A stretch of 64,000 nucleotides of DNA from Metaclostridioides mangenotii. Its GTDB lineage: Bacteria > Bacillota > Clostridia > Peptostreptococcales > Peptostreptococcaceae. Below the pieces are notes generated by a model. That model did no database searches and was not told the origin of the DNA. It saw nothing but the letters and a program-made list of their open reading frames with translations. The translations under genes and the position numbers were made by a program. Below are positions 8,463 to 18,348 of the stretch, in pieces; positions within the stretch are counted from its first letter, which is position 1; each line of letters opens with the position of its first letter. Location of the stretch: positions 1 through 64,000 of the forward strand of contig NZ_JAHLOF010000002.1 of NCBI RefSeq assembly GCF_018917235.1, written 5' to 3'.

Positions 8463-9725
8463 TTACAGCACTGCTTTTAATTCTTCAACTAAATTGCTTA
8501 GCTTTACAGTTTTTTGCTCAGAATTACTCATATTCTTAAGTGTAGCTAAATCATTTTCTAATTCATCATCGCCAATTACTACTGTATACTTAGCTTTTAT
8601 TTTATCAGAGTATTTAAATTGAGCTTTAACACTTCTGTCTATGTGATCTTTGTCTGAACTAATTTGATTCGCTCTAAGCTCTTTTAATAATCCAAAACTC
8701 TTAACCTTAGCTTTGTTTCCTATAGTAACAATGAAAATGTCTGTTGAATTAGGGTTTTCTATATCAATATTATTGTTTTCTAATGTAAGAAGAAGTCTCT
8801 CTACTCCTAAACCAAAACCTATGCCACTAGTACCCTTTGGTCCTCCGATTTGCTCTACAAGACCATCGTATCTACCGCCTCCACAAACTGTACTTTGCGC
8901 ACCTATATCGTTTGATATAATTTCAAATGCAGTTTTTCTGTAGTAGTCAAGCCCTCTTACTATTTTTTTATCTATAACAAAATTAATATCCATTTCTTTT
9001 AAGTAAGTTTGCAATGTTGAAAAATGTTCTTCACACTCTTCACATAAGTTATCTACAATGTAAGGTATATCCTTTAAATTTTCTTGACAAGTAGGATTTT
9101 TACAATCGATCACTCTCATCGGATTTTTTTCCATTCTTTCATTGCAAGTCTCACAAAGTACATCTGCTTTAGATCTCAAAAATTCCATGAGTTTTTTATT
9201 GTAAGTCTCTCTACAAACTGGACATCCCACAGAGTTTATACTTACAACTAGGTCTTTAAGGCCAAGTTCATTTAAGAATTGAACTGCTAATGATATGACT
9301 TCAGCATCTAAAGAAGGAGTATCACTTCCAATCGCTTCTATTCCAAATTGGTGGAACTGTCTTTGTCTTCCCGCTTGAGGTCTTTCGTATCTAAAGCATG
9401 GAGTTATATAAAATAACTTAGTAGGTTGTGTTTCACTGTATATTTTATTTTCAACGAATGCTCTTATAGCACCTGCTGTTCCTTCTGGTTTTAGAGTTAA
9501 ATTTCTTTCGCCTTTATCAGTAAACGAATACATTTCTTTTTGTACTATATCCGTAGTATCCCCTACACTTCTTTCAAAAAGTTCTGTGTGCTCAAACATA
9601 GGTGTTCTCATTTCTTCGTAACCGTATAAAGCGCAAATATTTCTAAAATGATTCTCTAAAAAAGTCCATTTGTAAACTTCTTTAGGAGTTATGTCTTTTG
9701 TCCCTCTAGGAGCTTTTGTTAACAT
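8463..9725 (-). CDS. hisS: histidyl-tRNA synthetase
   Basis: HisS charges tRNA-His. The 420-residue class II enzyme shows FRYERPQAGRQRQFHQFG (motif 2, about residues 110-130) and the histidine signature LDYYRKTAFEI. The glycine-rich GGGRYDGL and motif 3 GIGFGLGVERLL are followed by a C-terminal anticodon-binding domain. ATG 9725 has an AAGGAGGT ribosome binding site 8 bp upstream, inside the end of hemZ. The two genes overlap by 20 nt, so hisS is translated from the hemZ message. Confidence 0.97.
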   Translation of the reverse strand: MLTKAPRGTKDITPKEVYKWTFLENHFRNICALYGYEEMRTPMFEHTELFERSVGDTTDIVQKEMYSFTDKGERNLTLKPEGTAGAIRAFVENKIYSETQPTKLFYITPCFRYERPQAGRQRQFHQFGIEAIGSDTPSLDAEVISLAVQFLNELGLKDLVVSINSVGCPVCRETYNKKLMEFLRSKADVLCETCNERMEKNPMRVIDCKNPTCQENLKDIPYIVDNLCEECEEHFSTLQTYLKEMDINFVIDKKIVRGLDYYRKTAFEIISNDIGAQSTVCGGGRYDGLVEQIGGPKGTSGIGFGLGVERLLLTLENNNIDIENPNSTDIFIVTIGNKAKVKSFGLLKELRANQISSDKDHIDRSVKAQFKYSDKIKAKYTVVIGDDELENDLATLKNMSNSEQKTVKLSNLVEELKAVL

Positions 9726-11331
9726 TTCTATATACCTCCTTCTCTTTTCTCTGAGTCATCTCTTCAACTCTATCTATATAATGTTCAACATTTTTTACAT
9801 TTTCAACTCTTTCTATTCTATTTTCATCGTTGTAGACAAACTTAGATATAGATCCTGCACCGAGTGCATAGTTGCTCTGTTTCTCTTCCATTACTTGTAT
9901 ATTGTATATACACTCATAACCATCTTTAGCATATCCTATATTCTCTAAATTTCCTACCATATGTTTTTGTCTGTACATATAGTATGGTTTTAGCCCCATA
10001 TCGTAAGCGTATTTCATGGATAGTTCTATCATTTTTATGACCTCTTGATCATGCGTCAATTTACTCTTGTACTTATCCATATTAATTTTTAAATTTGATG
10101 CTCTTTTAACCGCCATCGTGTGTACAGTTAAACTTTCTGGGGAGAGTTTTTTTATTTCCTCTAAAGTATTTCTAACCATTTCTAAATCTTCATCTATAAG
10201 TCCGAGTATAATATCCATATTTATATTATTAAATCCCATTTTTCTGGCTAGATTGAAGCATTCTTTAATATCCTCAACCTTGTGCTCTCTTCCTATCTTC
10301 TCTAGTGTCTCATCATTCATTGTCTGTGGATTAATACTAATTCTAGTTACATTGTGTTTTTTTAGAACTTCTAACTTCTCTTTAGTTATAGTATCAGGTC
10401 TACCCGCTTCAACTGTAAATTCAAGTATTTTGGATAAATCAAGTTCCATAAAAAGTGCATTTATAAGTTTATCCATCTCCAGAGCACTTAGTGTAGTTGG
10501 CGTTCCTCCACCAATATATAGTGTCTCTATTTGTTTTCCTGTATTTTTTATTAAAATTGATACAGCTTTTATTTCTTCAATCAACTTATCCACATATACA
10601 CTTTTTAAGTGTCCAAAATCAGCCAATGAATTTGAAGGAAACGAACAGTAAAGACATCTAGTTGGACAAAATGGTATGCTAACATATAGCGAAATTTTAT
10701 TTTCATCAATTGGATAAATAAAAGTTCTCTCTTTCTTTGCTATATTTAAACATAAATCAATTTTATCATCACTAATAAAGTAATTTTTATTAAGATTTTC
10801 TCTAATTTGTGAAACATTAAATCCTTCACTCAACAAACTATGAACGACCTTAACTGGTCTAATTCCAGTTAAAATCCCCCATGGTACATAAGCATCATAT
10901 AATTTTTTAAGAGCAATATAAAAACTTCTTTTTATAGTCTCTTTGCATACTTTTTTAGCAATCATTTGATCTTCTTTGTCAAGGAATTCAAAATCTTCTT
11001 TGATTAACTTTCTTTCTCTAAGGTCATTTATACTTTTACCGCTAAATGTTTTTATTTTTCCAAAAACTTCTAGACTATTTTTTTCTGTATATTCAAAAAA
11101 TACTTGACCACCTCTAAAGTATTTAATCTCTGATGATAAAGTCTCGCCTTCTAGTGAAAGCGAGTTTATCATTAGAGGTTTGTCTTCTAGTTTTTCTTCG
11201 TTTGTTTCTTTAACTTTAAAATCTTCTATATGCTCTATAAATTTAAAATCATGAGTAAACATTTTTATTAACTCTGCGACTTCGTATTTATAGTCATGTC
11301 CTTTTAGTAAAACTTCTAACATCTTCAACAA
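9706..11331 (-). CDS. hemZ: HemZ-type radical SAM coproporphyrinogen III oxidase-like protein
   Basis: The 541-residue protein has an N-terminal HemZ-specific region (about 1-165) and a radical SAM core. The [4Fe-4S] motif CPTRCLYC lies near residue 223 and is followed by the SAM-binding segment LYIGGGTPT and a HemN-like C-terminal domain. By family it would act in oxygen-independent haem or porphyrin synthesis, or be a haem-related enzyme of unproven activity. It lies between the MBL hydrolase and hisS in a tight minus-strand operon. No other haem gene is visible, so the biosynthetic role stays an inference. Confidence 0.85.
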   Translation of the reverse strand: MLKMLEVLLKGHDYKYEVAELIKMFTHDFKFIEHIEDFKVKETNEEKLEDKPLMINSLSLEGETLSSEIKYFRGGQVFFEYTEKNSLEVFGKIKTFSGKSINDLRERKLIKEDFEFLDKEDQMIAKKVCKETIKRSFYIALKKLYDAYVPWGILTGIRPVKVVHSLLSEGFNVSQIRENLNKNYFISDDKIDLCLNIAKKERTFIYPIDENKISLYVSIPFCPTRCLYCSFPSNSLADFGHLKSVYVDKLIEEIKAVSILIKNTGKQIETLYIGGGTPTTLSALEMDKLINALFMELDLSKILEFTVEAGRPDTITKEKLEVLKKHNVTRISINPQTMNDETLEKIGREHKVEDIKECFNLARKMGFNNINMDIILGLIDEDLEMVRNTLEEIKKLSPESLTVHTMAVKRASNLKINMDKYKSKLTHDQEVIKMIELSMKYAYDMGLKPYYMYRQKHMVGNLENIGYAKDGYECIYNIQVMEEKQSNYALGAGSISKFVYNDENRIERVENVKNVEHYIDRVEEMTQRKEKEVYRNVNKSS

Positions 11332-11346
11332 CTCCCTAATTTTAGA

Positions 11347-11964
11347 CTATCTAAGATAAGGATTACTTTGTTTTTCTATTCCAAGTGTACTTGCTGGACC
11401 ATGACCAGGATATACTCTAACATTATCTTCAAATTTACAAAGTTTCTTTAAGCTCTTTTCCATAGCTTTAAAATCTCCACCAAATAGGTCAGTTCTTCCT
11501 ATACTACCTGCAAAAAGTGTATCTCCAGTTATCATATCATCGCCAAATCTTATACACATTCCACCTTGAGTGTGACCAGGAGTATGTATAAATCTCATAC
11601 TTAGGTTTCCTAGTTTTAAAGTGTCTTTATCATCTACGTATATATCGGCATCGAATTCTTGAGCTCCACATTTCATCCTAGAACTTAAATTCTTATCTTT
11701 ATCGTTTAGCATCTCTTTTTCATTTTTATTGGCAACTACTTTAGCGCCAGTTTTATTTTTTATTTCCATTACGTATCCAATGTGATCTCCATGACCATGC
11801 GTAAGAACTATATATTCAACCACAAGATCATTTTTCTTTATATAATTACTGATATTTTCTAGACTTCCACCTGGATCTACTACCATACATTTTTTAGTAT
11901 CGTCATCGCTTACTACATAGCTATTTACTCCACAGTAATCATCAACAAATTTTTCCATTTTCAT
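11347..11964 (-). CDS. MBL-fold metallo-hydrolase (glyoxalase II-like)
   Basis: The 205-residue metallo-beta-lactamase-fold hydrolase has the metal motif THGHGDH near residue 55, HTPGHTQGG near 130, the bridging Asp in ITGDTLFAGSIGRTD, and the final His in YPGHGP. The length is that of the YcbL/GloB-like subgroup, which hydrolyses thioesters such as S-lactoylglutathione analogues. The true substrate is unknown. ATG 11964 has a GGGGG-type ribosome binding site 8 bp upstream. It is closely packed between dtd and hemZ. Confidence 0.88.
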   Translation of the reverse strand: MKMEKFVDDYCGVNSYVVSDDDTKKCMVVDPGGSLENISNYIKKNDLVVEYIVLTHGHGDHIGYVMEIKNKTGAKVVANKNEKEMLNDKDKNLSSRMKCGAQEFDADIYVDDKDTLKLGNLSMRFIHTPGHTQGGMCIRFGDDMITGDTLFAGSIGRTDLFGGDFKAMEKSLKKLCKFEDNVRVYPGHGPASTLGIEKQSNPYLR

Positions 11965-11976
11965 TTTGTATTCCCC

Positions 11977-12426
11977 CTAAAAAGATTTACTTGAATCTAA
12001 CAGAATAGTTACAGGTCCATCATTTGTTAAGTCTACCATCATATGCGCTCCAAATTGTCCAGTTCCAACATTCAAGCCCTGTGCTTTTGCTTTTGCTACA
12101 AACTCTTCATATAATTTATCTGCCTGTTCTGGCCTCGCAGCATTTGTAAAACTAGGTCTTCTACCTTTTCTACAATCGCCATAAAGTGTAAATTGAGATA
12201 CAACTAAAAGTTCTCCTCCAATATCTTTTAACGACAAATTCATCTTATCATCTTCATCTTCAAAGATTCTAAGGTTTAAAATCTTATCTATCATGTAATC
12301 AACATCTTTAGATGTATCGTCATGTGTTACTCCAAGTAAAACCATAAGCCCTTTATCTATTTTCCCTATTATATCTTCATCAACAGTAACACTTGATGAA
12401 GTTACTCTTTGAACTACTGATCTCAT
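11977..12426 (-). CDS. dtd: D-aminoacyl-tRNA deacylase
   Basis: Dtd removes D-amino acids mischarged onto tRNA and also edits Gly-tRNA-Ala. The 149-residue protein has the two family signatures, [17 protein letters not shown] (about residues 78-94) and the Gly-cisPro motif in [11 protein letters not shown] near the C-terminus. It is 15 bp downstream of the rsh gene, the usual Firmicute arrangement. Confidence 0.96.
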   Translation of the reverse strand: MRSVVQRVTSSSVTVDEDIIGKIDKGLMVLLGVTHDDTSKDVDYMIDKILNLRIFEDEDDKMNLSLKDIGGELLVVSQFTLYGDCRKGRRPSFTNAARPEQADKLYEEFVAKAKAQGLNVGTGQFGAHMMVDLTNDGPVTILLDSSKSF

Positions 12427-12441
12427 AGCATCCTCCTGACT

Positions 12442-14661
12442 TTAGTTGGTCATTCTATAGGCACTTTCTACACCTGGTATTGATTTGATCTTTTTCATCA
12501 GTGAATCAAGTTGAGGTGTACCATCGACCTCTATTAGTAAATTTATATTAACTATTGATTCTTTACCTTTTCTCGCATTTATCCCATTTAACGCAATTTT
12601 TTCAAGTGTGACAATATGAGTAACGTCATTTACAATTCCTCTTCTATCTACCGCTCGTATCTGTATTTCGGCCTCGAACTTAGCTTTATCAATACCATCC
12701 CATTCAACTTCTATAAGTCTATTTTTAAGGAAGTCATCTGAATCCTCTTTTGGGATTATGTTTGGACAATCTGTTCGATGGACTGCGACTCCTCTTCCCT
12801 TGGTGATATATCCAACTATACCATCTCCTGGAAGTGGATTACAACACTTAGCAAATCTTATAAGTATATTGTCTAGCCCCTTAACCCTAACACCTTGCTG
12901 AGAGCCTTTTTTTCTCTTACTACTGTATTCTTGGTCTGATATATTATGCTTGGCTATATCATCAACTTGTTGATGTTGTTCTGCCTTTTGTTTTTTTACA
13001 TCTCTTAAATAAAGTTCTTTGACTTTACTCGTAACCTGAGAACCCATAAGACCGCCATAACCTATAGTTGCAATCAAATCTTCAACAGTCGGTTGATTAA
13101 ACTTTTTAGATACTAAAGCCATATATTTATCAATACTTGAATCCTTAGTAGGAAGTCCATGTCTCTTAAATTCTCTTTCCATTATTAGATTACCACGCTC
13201 TATATTTTCTTCTCTTCTTTCTTTTTTAAAGAATTGTCTAATTCTACTCTTTGCATTTGGAGTTTTAACTATGTTTAGCCAATCTCTACTAGGTCCGTTA
13301 GAATTAGAAGAAGTCAGTATTTCCACTATATTTCCGTTTTTAAGTTTATAATCGAGTGGAACTATCTTACCATCTATTTTTGCACCTACGCATTTATTAC
13401 CTACCTTTGTATGAACTCTGTAGGCAAAATCTATTGGAGTTGAATCAGCTGGAAGTTCTATTACATCACCCCTAGGTGTGAAAACATAAACTTGACTGTT
13501 GAATACATCTTCCTTTAGAGCATCCATAAATTCATGCGGATCTTTAACGTCCTTCTCCCATTCCATCATTTGTTTTAGCCATTGAAGTTTTTCTTGTGAT
13601 CTCTGTGTCGTTGCATCAGTTATTCCCTCTTTGTACTTCCAGTGTGCAGCTATACCATTTTCAGCAATGTTGTGCATTTCATAAGTACGTATTTGGATTT
13701 CTAGTGGCTCACCATCGGGTCCAACAACTGTAGTGTGGAGAGATTGGTACAAATTTGGCTTTGGCATAGCTATATAGTCCTTAAATCTACCTGGAATTGG
13801 CTTCCAAAGTGTGTGTACAATACCTAAAACAGCATAACAATCCTTTACACTGTCTACTAAAACTCTGACAGCTGATAAATCAAATATCTCCTCAAATGTC
13901 TTGTGCTTTTTCTCCATCTTTTTATATATACTATAAAAATGCTTTGGTCTTCCGTAGACATCACATTCTATATTCATTTCATCAAATGTATCTTTTAATA
14001 TTTTAACTATTTTTTCTATATAAGCCTCTCTCTGACTTCTCTTCATAGAAACACTATTTACTAATTTATAATAGCCATCTGGATCCATAAATCTTAAAGC
14101 TAAATCCTCTAATTCTACCTTAAATTTTGATATACCAAGTCTATGTGCAATGCCTCCGTATATCTCAAGAGTTTCCTTTGCCTTATATTTTGCCTTTTCT
14201 GGAGGCATATATTTAAGAGTTCTCATATTATGAAGTCTATCTGCCAATTTAATAAGAATCACACGTATATCCTTTGCCATTGCTAAAAACATCTTTCTTA
14301 AATTTTCAGACTGAGTCTCTTCTTTTGATTGGTATTTTATTTGACCAAGTTTTGTAACTCCATCTACTAAATCGGCTACATCTTGACCAAACATCTCCTT
14401 TATATCTTCGTAGGTGTACTCCGTATCCTCGACAACATCGTGAAGTAAACCTGCAGTTATAGTTTCTATATCTAACTCCATGTTAGCCAAAATATTAGCT
14501 ACAGCGATAGGATGGATAAGATAAGGCTCACCAGACTTTCTAAGCTGTCCCTCATGTGCTTTTTTGGCTAGTTCATATGCATTTTCTACTAAAGTGAAGT
14601 CAGCATTCGGAGCGTAGGATTTAATTTTACCGATTAATTTTTCTAATTCTTTATCATGCAT
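12442..14661 (-). CDS. relA: bifunctional (p)ppGpp synthetase/hydrolase (Rel/RSH)
   Basis: The 739-residue protein is a long RSH enzyme controlling the stringent response. The N-terminal HD hydrolase domain is intact (HPIAVANIL, LLHDVVEDT, about residues 48-80). The synthetase domain follows (RPKHFYSIYKKM, YQSLHTTV, about 240-350), then TGS (about 390-450), a conserved-Cys region (CCNPLPGD) and a C-terminal ACT domain (about 660-739). Both catalytic halves look functional. The 595-bp gap upstream means it is probably transcribed separately from apt. Confidence 0.96.
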   Translation of the reverse strand: MHDKELEKLIGKIKSYAPNADFTLVENAYELAKKAHEGQLRKSGEPYLIHPIAVANILANMELDIETITAGLLHDVVEDTEYTYEDIKEMFGQDVADLVDGVTKLGQIKYQSKEETQSENLRKMFLAMAKDIRVILIKLADRLHNMRTLKYMPPEKAKYKAKETLEIYGGIAHRLGISKFKVELEDLALRFMDPDGYYKLVNSVSMKRSQREAYIEKIVKILKDTFDEMNIECDVYGRPKHFYSIYKKMEKKHKTFEEIFDLSAVRVLVDSVKDCYAVLGIVHTLWKPIPGRFKDYIAMPKPNLYQSLHTTVVGPDGEPLEIQIRTYEMHNIAENGIAAHWKYKEGITDATTQRSQEKLQWLKQMMEWEKDVKDPHEFMDALKEDVFNSQVYVFTPRGDVIELPADSTPIDFAYRVHTKVGNKCVGAKIDGKIVPLDYKLKNGNIVEILTSSNSNGPSRDWLNIVKTPNAKSRIRQFFKKERREENIERGNLIMEREFKRHGLPTKDSSIDKYMALVSKKFNQPTVEDLIATIGYGGLMGSQVTSKVKELYLRDVKKQKAEQHQQVDDIAKHNISDQEYSSKRKKGSQQGVRVKGLDNILIRFAKCCNPLPGDGIVGYITKGRGVAVHRTDCPNIIPKEDSDDFLKNRLIEVEWDGIDKAKFEAEIQIRAVDRRGIVNDVTHIVTLEKIALNGINARKGKESIVNINLLIEVDGTPQLDSLMKKIKSIPGVESAYRMTN

Positions 14662-15154
14662 ATAACCACCTGTTTAATCAAAATTTTGTTTCATCAAAAT
14701 CTATTTAATTATTTTATTATTAAGTTCCCGATACAAAATAAATTTTGTTTCCTGCGCATTGTATAATCAAATAAACTTTTTAGTTTTATAGGGTAGTGCT
14801 AAAAGAAATAAAAATATAGAATATTTTTTATTTTTAATTGTTTACTATTAAGTTTCAAATTTATTTCAATTAAAATAACTTAATAACAATGTATGCTTAT
14901 GTATTTAAAATAGATAAGCAAATTAATTTATAGATTGTTTCTCCTAATACCCTAATTATTTATATATAAGCAATTTCTTGAAATTTTTAAATTAATTAAT
15001 GATCTTAAATTAACAATACTCATTTTAAGAAGTTGCATAAAAAATGTTTATACAAATAAAGTCAGAAAACTAGGTTTTCATGACTTATAAAAATATCACA
15101 TATTTTTATCTCTTTGAGCTGATCCCTTAAAAGTCTTCATATTAATATATATCA
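14662..15154. other. AT-rich spacer upstream of the rsh gene
   Basis: This spacer between apt and the rsh gene is very AT-rich. I see no ORF with a ribosome binding site, no tRNA and no recognised riboswitch. The rsh promoter must lie here, but no hexamer pair is clear enough to name. Confidence 0.5.
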
Positions 15155-15214
15155 TTATCGAGCGGACAACAAAATTCATTAAACTTTATAAGCAGATTTA
15201 AGTCCACTCGATAA
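15155..15214 (-). ncRNA. long-stem hairpin in the apt 3' region
   Basis: In minus-strand RNA, UUAUCGAGUGGAC (15214 to 15202) pairs with GUCCGCUCGAUAA (15167 to 15155) over 13 bp including one G-U pair. On the plus strand the same position would be an A-C mismatch, so the structure is shaped for a minus-strand transcript. No strong T tract follows. It could be a 3'-end stabiliser of the recJ-apt message or a small RNA. Confidence 0.5.
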
Positions 15215-15256
15215 ATACTAATTTAAGTAGCGTATTTATTACTATATCAATACTCT

Positions 15257-15769
15257 TTAGTACTTTATAAGAGATTTAACATCGTACTTTGTTAGTTTCT
15301 CTCGTGCATTTAAAAACTCCAATTCTATTAAAAATTGCATGGAAACAATTTCTCCTCCAAGCTTTTCAATAAGATTAGCAGAAGCTTCTACAGTTCCTCC
15401 AGTAGCTAATAAATCATCAACAATAGCTACTTTTGTACCTTTTGTTATAGCATCCTTATGTATTTCCAAAGTATCTGTACCATATTCTAAACCATATTCA
15501 TATGATTCTGTTTCACCTGGAAGTTTACCAGGTTTTCTAATAGGAACAAACCCAATTCCTAAACCATAAGCTACTGGTGTACCCATCAAAAAACCTCTTG
15601 CTTCAGGACCGACTACAACGTCTATATCTTTTGATTTTAGATTTTCCACCATTGCATCTACTGCATATTTAAAAGCTTCTCCATCTTTTAGTAAAGTGGT
15701 TATATCTTTAAAATCTATACCTTCATGGGGAAAATCCATAATATCTCTTATCTTACTCTTTAAATCCAT
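15257..15769 (-). CDS. apt: adenine phosphoribosyltransferase
   Basis: Apt salvages adenine to AMP using PRPP. The 170-residue protein has the PRPP-binding motif [16 protein letters not shown] (about residues 118-133), [15 protein letters not shown] near residue 58 and the loop RKPGKLPGE. It lies 10 bp downstream of recJ and is co-transcribed with it. Confidence 0.97.
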   Translation of the reverse strand: MDLKSKIRDIMDFPHEGIDFKDITTLLKDGEAFKYAVDAMVENLKSKDIDVVVGPEARGFLMGTPVAYGLGIGFVPIRKPGKLPGETESYEYGLEYGTDTLEIHKDAITKGTKVAIVDDLLATGGTVEASANLIEKLGGEIVSMQFLIELEFLNAREKLTKYDVKSLIKY

Positions 15770-15779
15770 ACAAACCCTC

Positions 15780-18254
15780 CTAATAGCTGCATTTAAATTT
15801 ATTTATTAATTCATTCAAGTTTTTTAAAATAAGGCTACTGTTTAAATCCATTTTGCTATCTGGTTTCGGTAACATACTTATGAAGATGCTATCTTTTTCA
15901 CAGCTATAATCGAGAAGTTTAAGTTCTTTAAATACACTTGATGCTGTAAAAAATTTCAATGGAGTTATACCAAAGATCTTTTTGATATCAACAAAATCAA
16001 GTTTTATTTCTTTATTTATCATAACATTTTTATAAATTGATAAAAAATCATCTCTATTTGGAATTAAGTTATCAATTATAGTTTGAATATACAATAGATT
16101 AGTTTCATTATAATACTTAATGATTTTACTATTTTCGCCTTTATTTTTGTAAATATGATTGTATTCGTCTAAACAAAATAAATAATCATAAAGAATAATA
16201 TTATTATATCTTTTTAAATCTATTTTATCAATATAAGGAGCGAATATAAGTTGTATATTATCACTATCCCTCGATGTATCTACAATATTGTAATTTATAT
16301 CAAAATCTCCATCTATCAAAGATACATCTGACAAGGCTGAGTTAAAACCATTTACTGAGTTTGCAATTATTAGGGTATTTGAATCAAAATACTCAAATAC
16401 ATCTATATTTGTATCTCCTTTTAGCGAATATTCATCTGTACTTTCTTCTTTTATAATATAATAAAGTTCGTCTAAATTATTTGGTACTAATTTTCTTATT
16501 AATCTAATGCTATCTTTGTCGTTATTTATATTTTTAGGACGATACATTCTCATATCTTTTAATAAAAATTGTATCTTGGTGTTACCCATATAGGTATTTT
16601 TATCTAACTGAAATAAAATATCTATCCTATCACCTACTTCAAAGTTATCGGCTAAGTATGCCATATTAAATCCTACGCACTCGTATTCATTAACTTTAAT
16701 AGAACTCATGTCCCTTTGTTTTTTAACTTTTAACTTCAAATGCTGTCTAGTTTTTCCCATAATAAATATATCTTTTAATTCGCAGTTTCTCATTATAAAT
16801 CTAGGTGTAGGATTACTCATACCAAAAGGCTCTAAATTATGTAATTCTTCAACTAGATCTAAACTAACGGAATCCTCTTCTAGCTCATACTCCACACTTA
16901 TATTTTCTATCATGTCTTCTTTAGTCAAGCTGTAGTCTGCATATTTATTTACCTCATCTCTAAGCTTGTCTATATTTTCTAATGGAAGGGTAAGACCAGC
17001 TGCTTGCTCATGACCACCAAACTTTGTCATAAGATCAGAACATCTCATAAGTGCATCGAAGATACTAAATCCTTTGATTGATCTTGCAGATCCTGTGGCT
17101 TCTCCATCTTCTATATTTAAAAGAATTGTCGGCTTATAATATTTTTCTGTAAGTTTAGATGCTACAATGCCTATGATTCCATGTTGCCATCCTGCACTTG
17201 CTATAACTAATACTTTATCGTCCGCAAATCTTTTATCTAGATTTATAATTTCCTCTGCTTCTCTATACATATCTGCTTCAATAGCTTTTCTTTCTTCATT
17301 TTTATCTTCTAGAAGATTAGCTACTTCTTCTGCTTCTCTTTGTGAGTCTGTAGTAAACAACTCTACACCTAGATAAGAAAATCCGAGACGCCCTGCTGCG
17401 TTTATTCTGGGCCCTACGGCGAATCCAATATGTGATGAACCTATCTTATCACCTTCAACACCGCAGACCTTTAAAAGCTCTCTTAATCCCATATTTTTGC
17501 CTTTTCTCATCAGTTTTAAACCATTTTTTACGATAATTCTATTTTCGTCTTTAAGTGGCACAATATCACATATTGTTGCAAGTGTCACAATTTCTAAGTA
17601 ATTGTACATCTTTGTCTCAAATTCTTCGGCTGGTGTCAAAGCTTGTATTAATTTAAATGCAATACCACAGCCACATAGCATATCAAACGGATAGTTGCAA
17701 TCCACCTGCTTTGGATTAACTACTGCGTACGCATTAGGAATTTCTTCTTGACACTCATGGTGATCCGTTATTATTACATCTATTCCAAGTTCATTTGCCA
17801 CATCCACTTCTTTTGTAGATGTAATACCACAGTCAACGCTAATTATTAGATCACAACCTCTATCATTAATAAGTCTAATTGCATCTTCATTTATACCGTA
17901 TCCCTCTTCAAGCCTATTTGGAATATAGTAACTTACTGGATAATCTATATCTTTAAAGTAAAGACATAATACAGCAGTAGATGAAACCCCATCCACATCA
18001 TAATCCCCATAGATCCAGATCTTTTCGTTATTTTCCATTGCTTTTTCTATTCTATCAACGGATTTTCTCATATCCTTCATTAAAAAAGGATCTCTTAAAT
18101 ACTTTAAAGAAGGATTCATAAATATTTCTGCATCTTCTTCTGTTTTAATTCCTCTATTTTCCAAAATCTGACTTATTTCCAGGGAAATTCCTAGATTATT
18201 CGTTAGATTATTTTTTGTAATTTTTCCGGAATGTTTTAAAGTCCATTTTTTCAA
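15780..18254 (-). CDS. recJ: single-stranded-DNA-specific exonuclease RecJ
   Basis: RecJ is a 5'-3' ssDNA exonuclease in recombination and repair. The DHH domain shows [13 protein letters not shown] (about residue 84) and IITDHHECQ (about 160). The DHHA1 part contains the [11 protein letters not shown] motif, with a C-terminal OB-fold and an extra low-complexity C-terminal region. The reading frame opens with TTG at 18260, but a run of Gs used as ribosome binding site (18263-18268) fits the second in-frame TTG at 18254 ([11 protein letters not shown]). That gives 824 residues. The gene is upstream of apt. Confidence 0.94.
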   Translation of the reverse strand: MKKWTLKHSGKITKNNLTNNLGISLEISQILENRGIKTEEDAEIFMNPSLKYLRDPFLMKDMRKSVDRIEKAMENNEKIWIYGDYDVDGVSSTAVLCLYFKDIDYPVSYYIPNRLEEGYGINEDAIRLINDRGCDLIISVDCGITSTKEVDVANELGIDVIITDHHECQEEIPNAYAVVNPKQVDCNYPFDMLCGCGIAFKLIQALTPAEEFETKMYNYLEIVTLATICDIVPLKDENRIIVKNGLKLMRKGKNMGLRELLKVCGVEGDKIGSSHIGFAVGPRINAAGRLGFSYLGVELFTTDSQREAEEVANLLEDKNEERKAIEADMYREAEEIINLDKRFADDKVLVIASAGWQHGIIGIVASKLTEKYYKPTILLNIEDGEATGSARSIKGFSIFDALMRCSDLMTKFGGHEQAAGLTLPLENIDKLRDEVNKYADYSLTKEDMIENISVEYELEEDSVSLDLVEELHNLEPFGMSNPTPRFIMRNCELKDIFIMGKTRQHLKLKVKKQRDMSSIKVNEYECVGFNMAYLADNFEVGDRIDILFQLDKNTYMGNTKIQFLLKDMRMYRPKNINNDKDSIRLIRKLVPNNLDELYYIIKEESTDEYSLKGDTNIDVFEYFDSNTLIIANSVNGFNSALSDVSLIDGDFDINYNIVDTSRDSDNIQLIFAPYIDKIDLKRYNNIILYDYLFCLDEYNHIYKNKGENSKIIKYYNETNLLYIQTIIDNLIPNRDDFLSIYKNVMINKEIKLDFVDIKKIFGITPLKFFTASSVFKELKLLDYSCEKDSIFISMLPKPDSKMDLNSSLILKNLNELINKFKCSY

Positions 18255-18348
18255 ATACAATTCCCCCCTTATATCAAAGAATTGTTTGTTACTAAAATTT
18301 CTTCTCTATTTTTTAATATAATTTAATATTTATCGATAATTTACATTT

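Noticed and set aside
10067-10651. 194-codon plus-strand frame opposite hemZ
   Set aside because: It is antisense to the conserved radical SAM core and its Ser/Ile/Phe-rich composition is typical of shadow frames.
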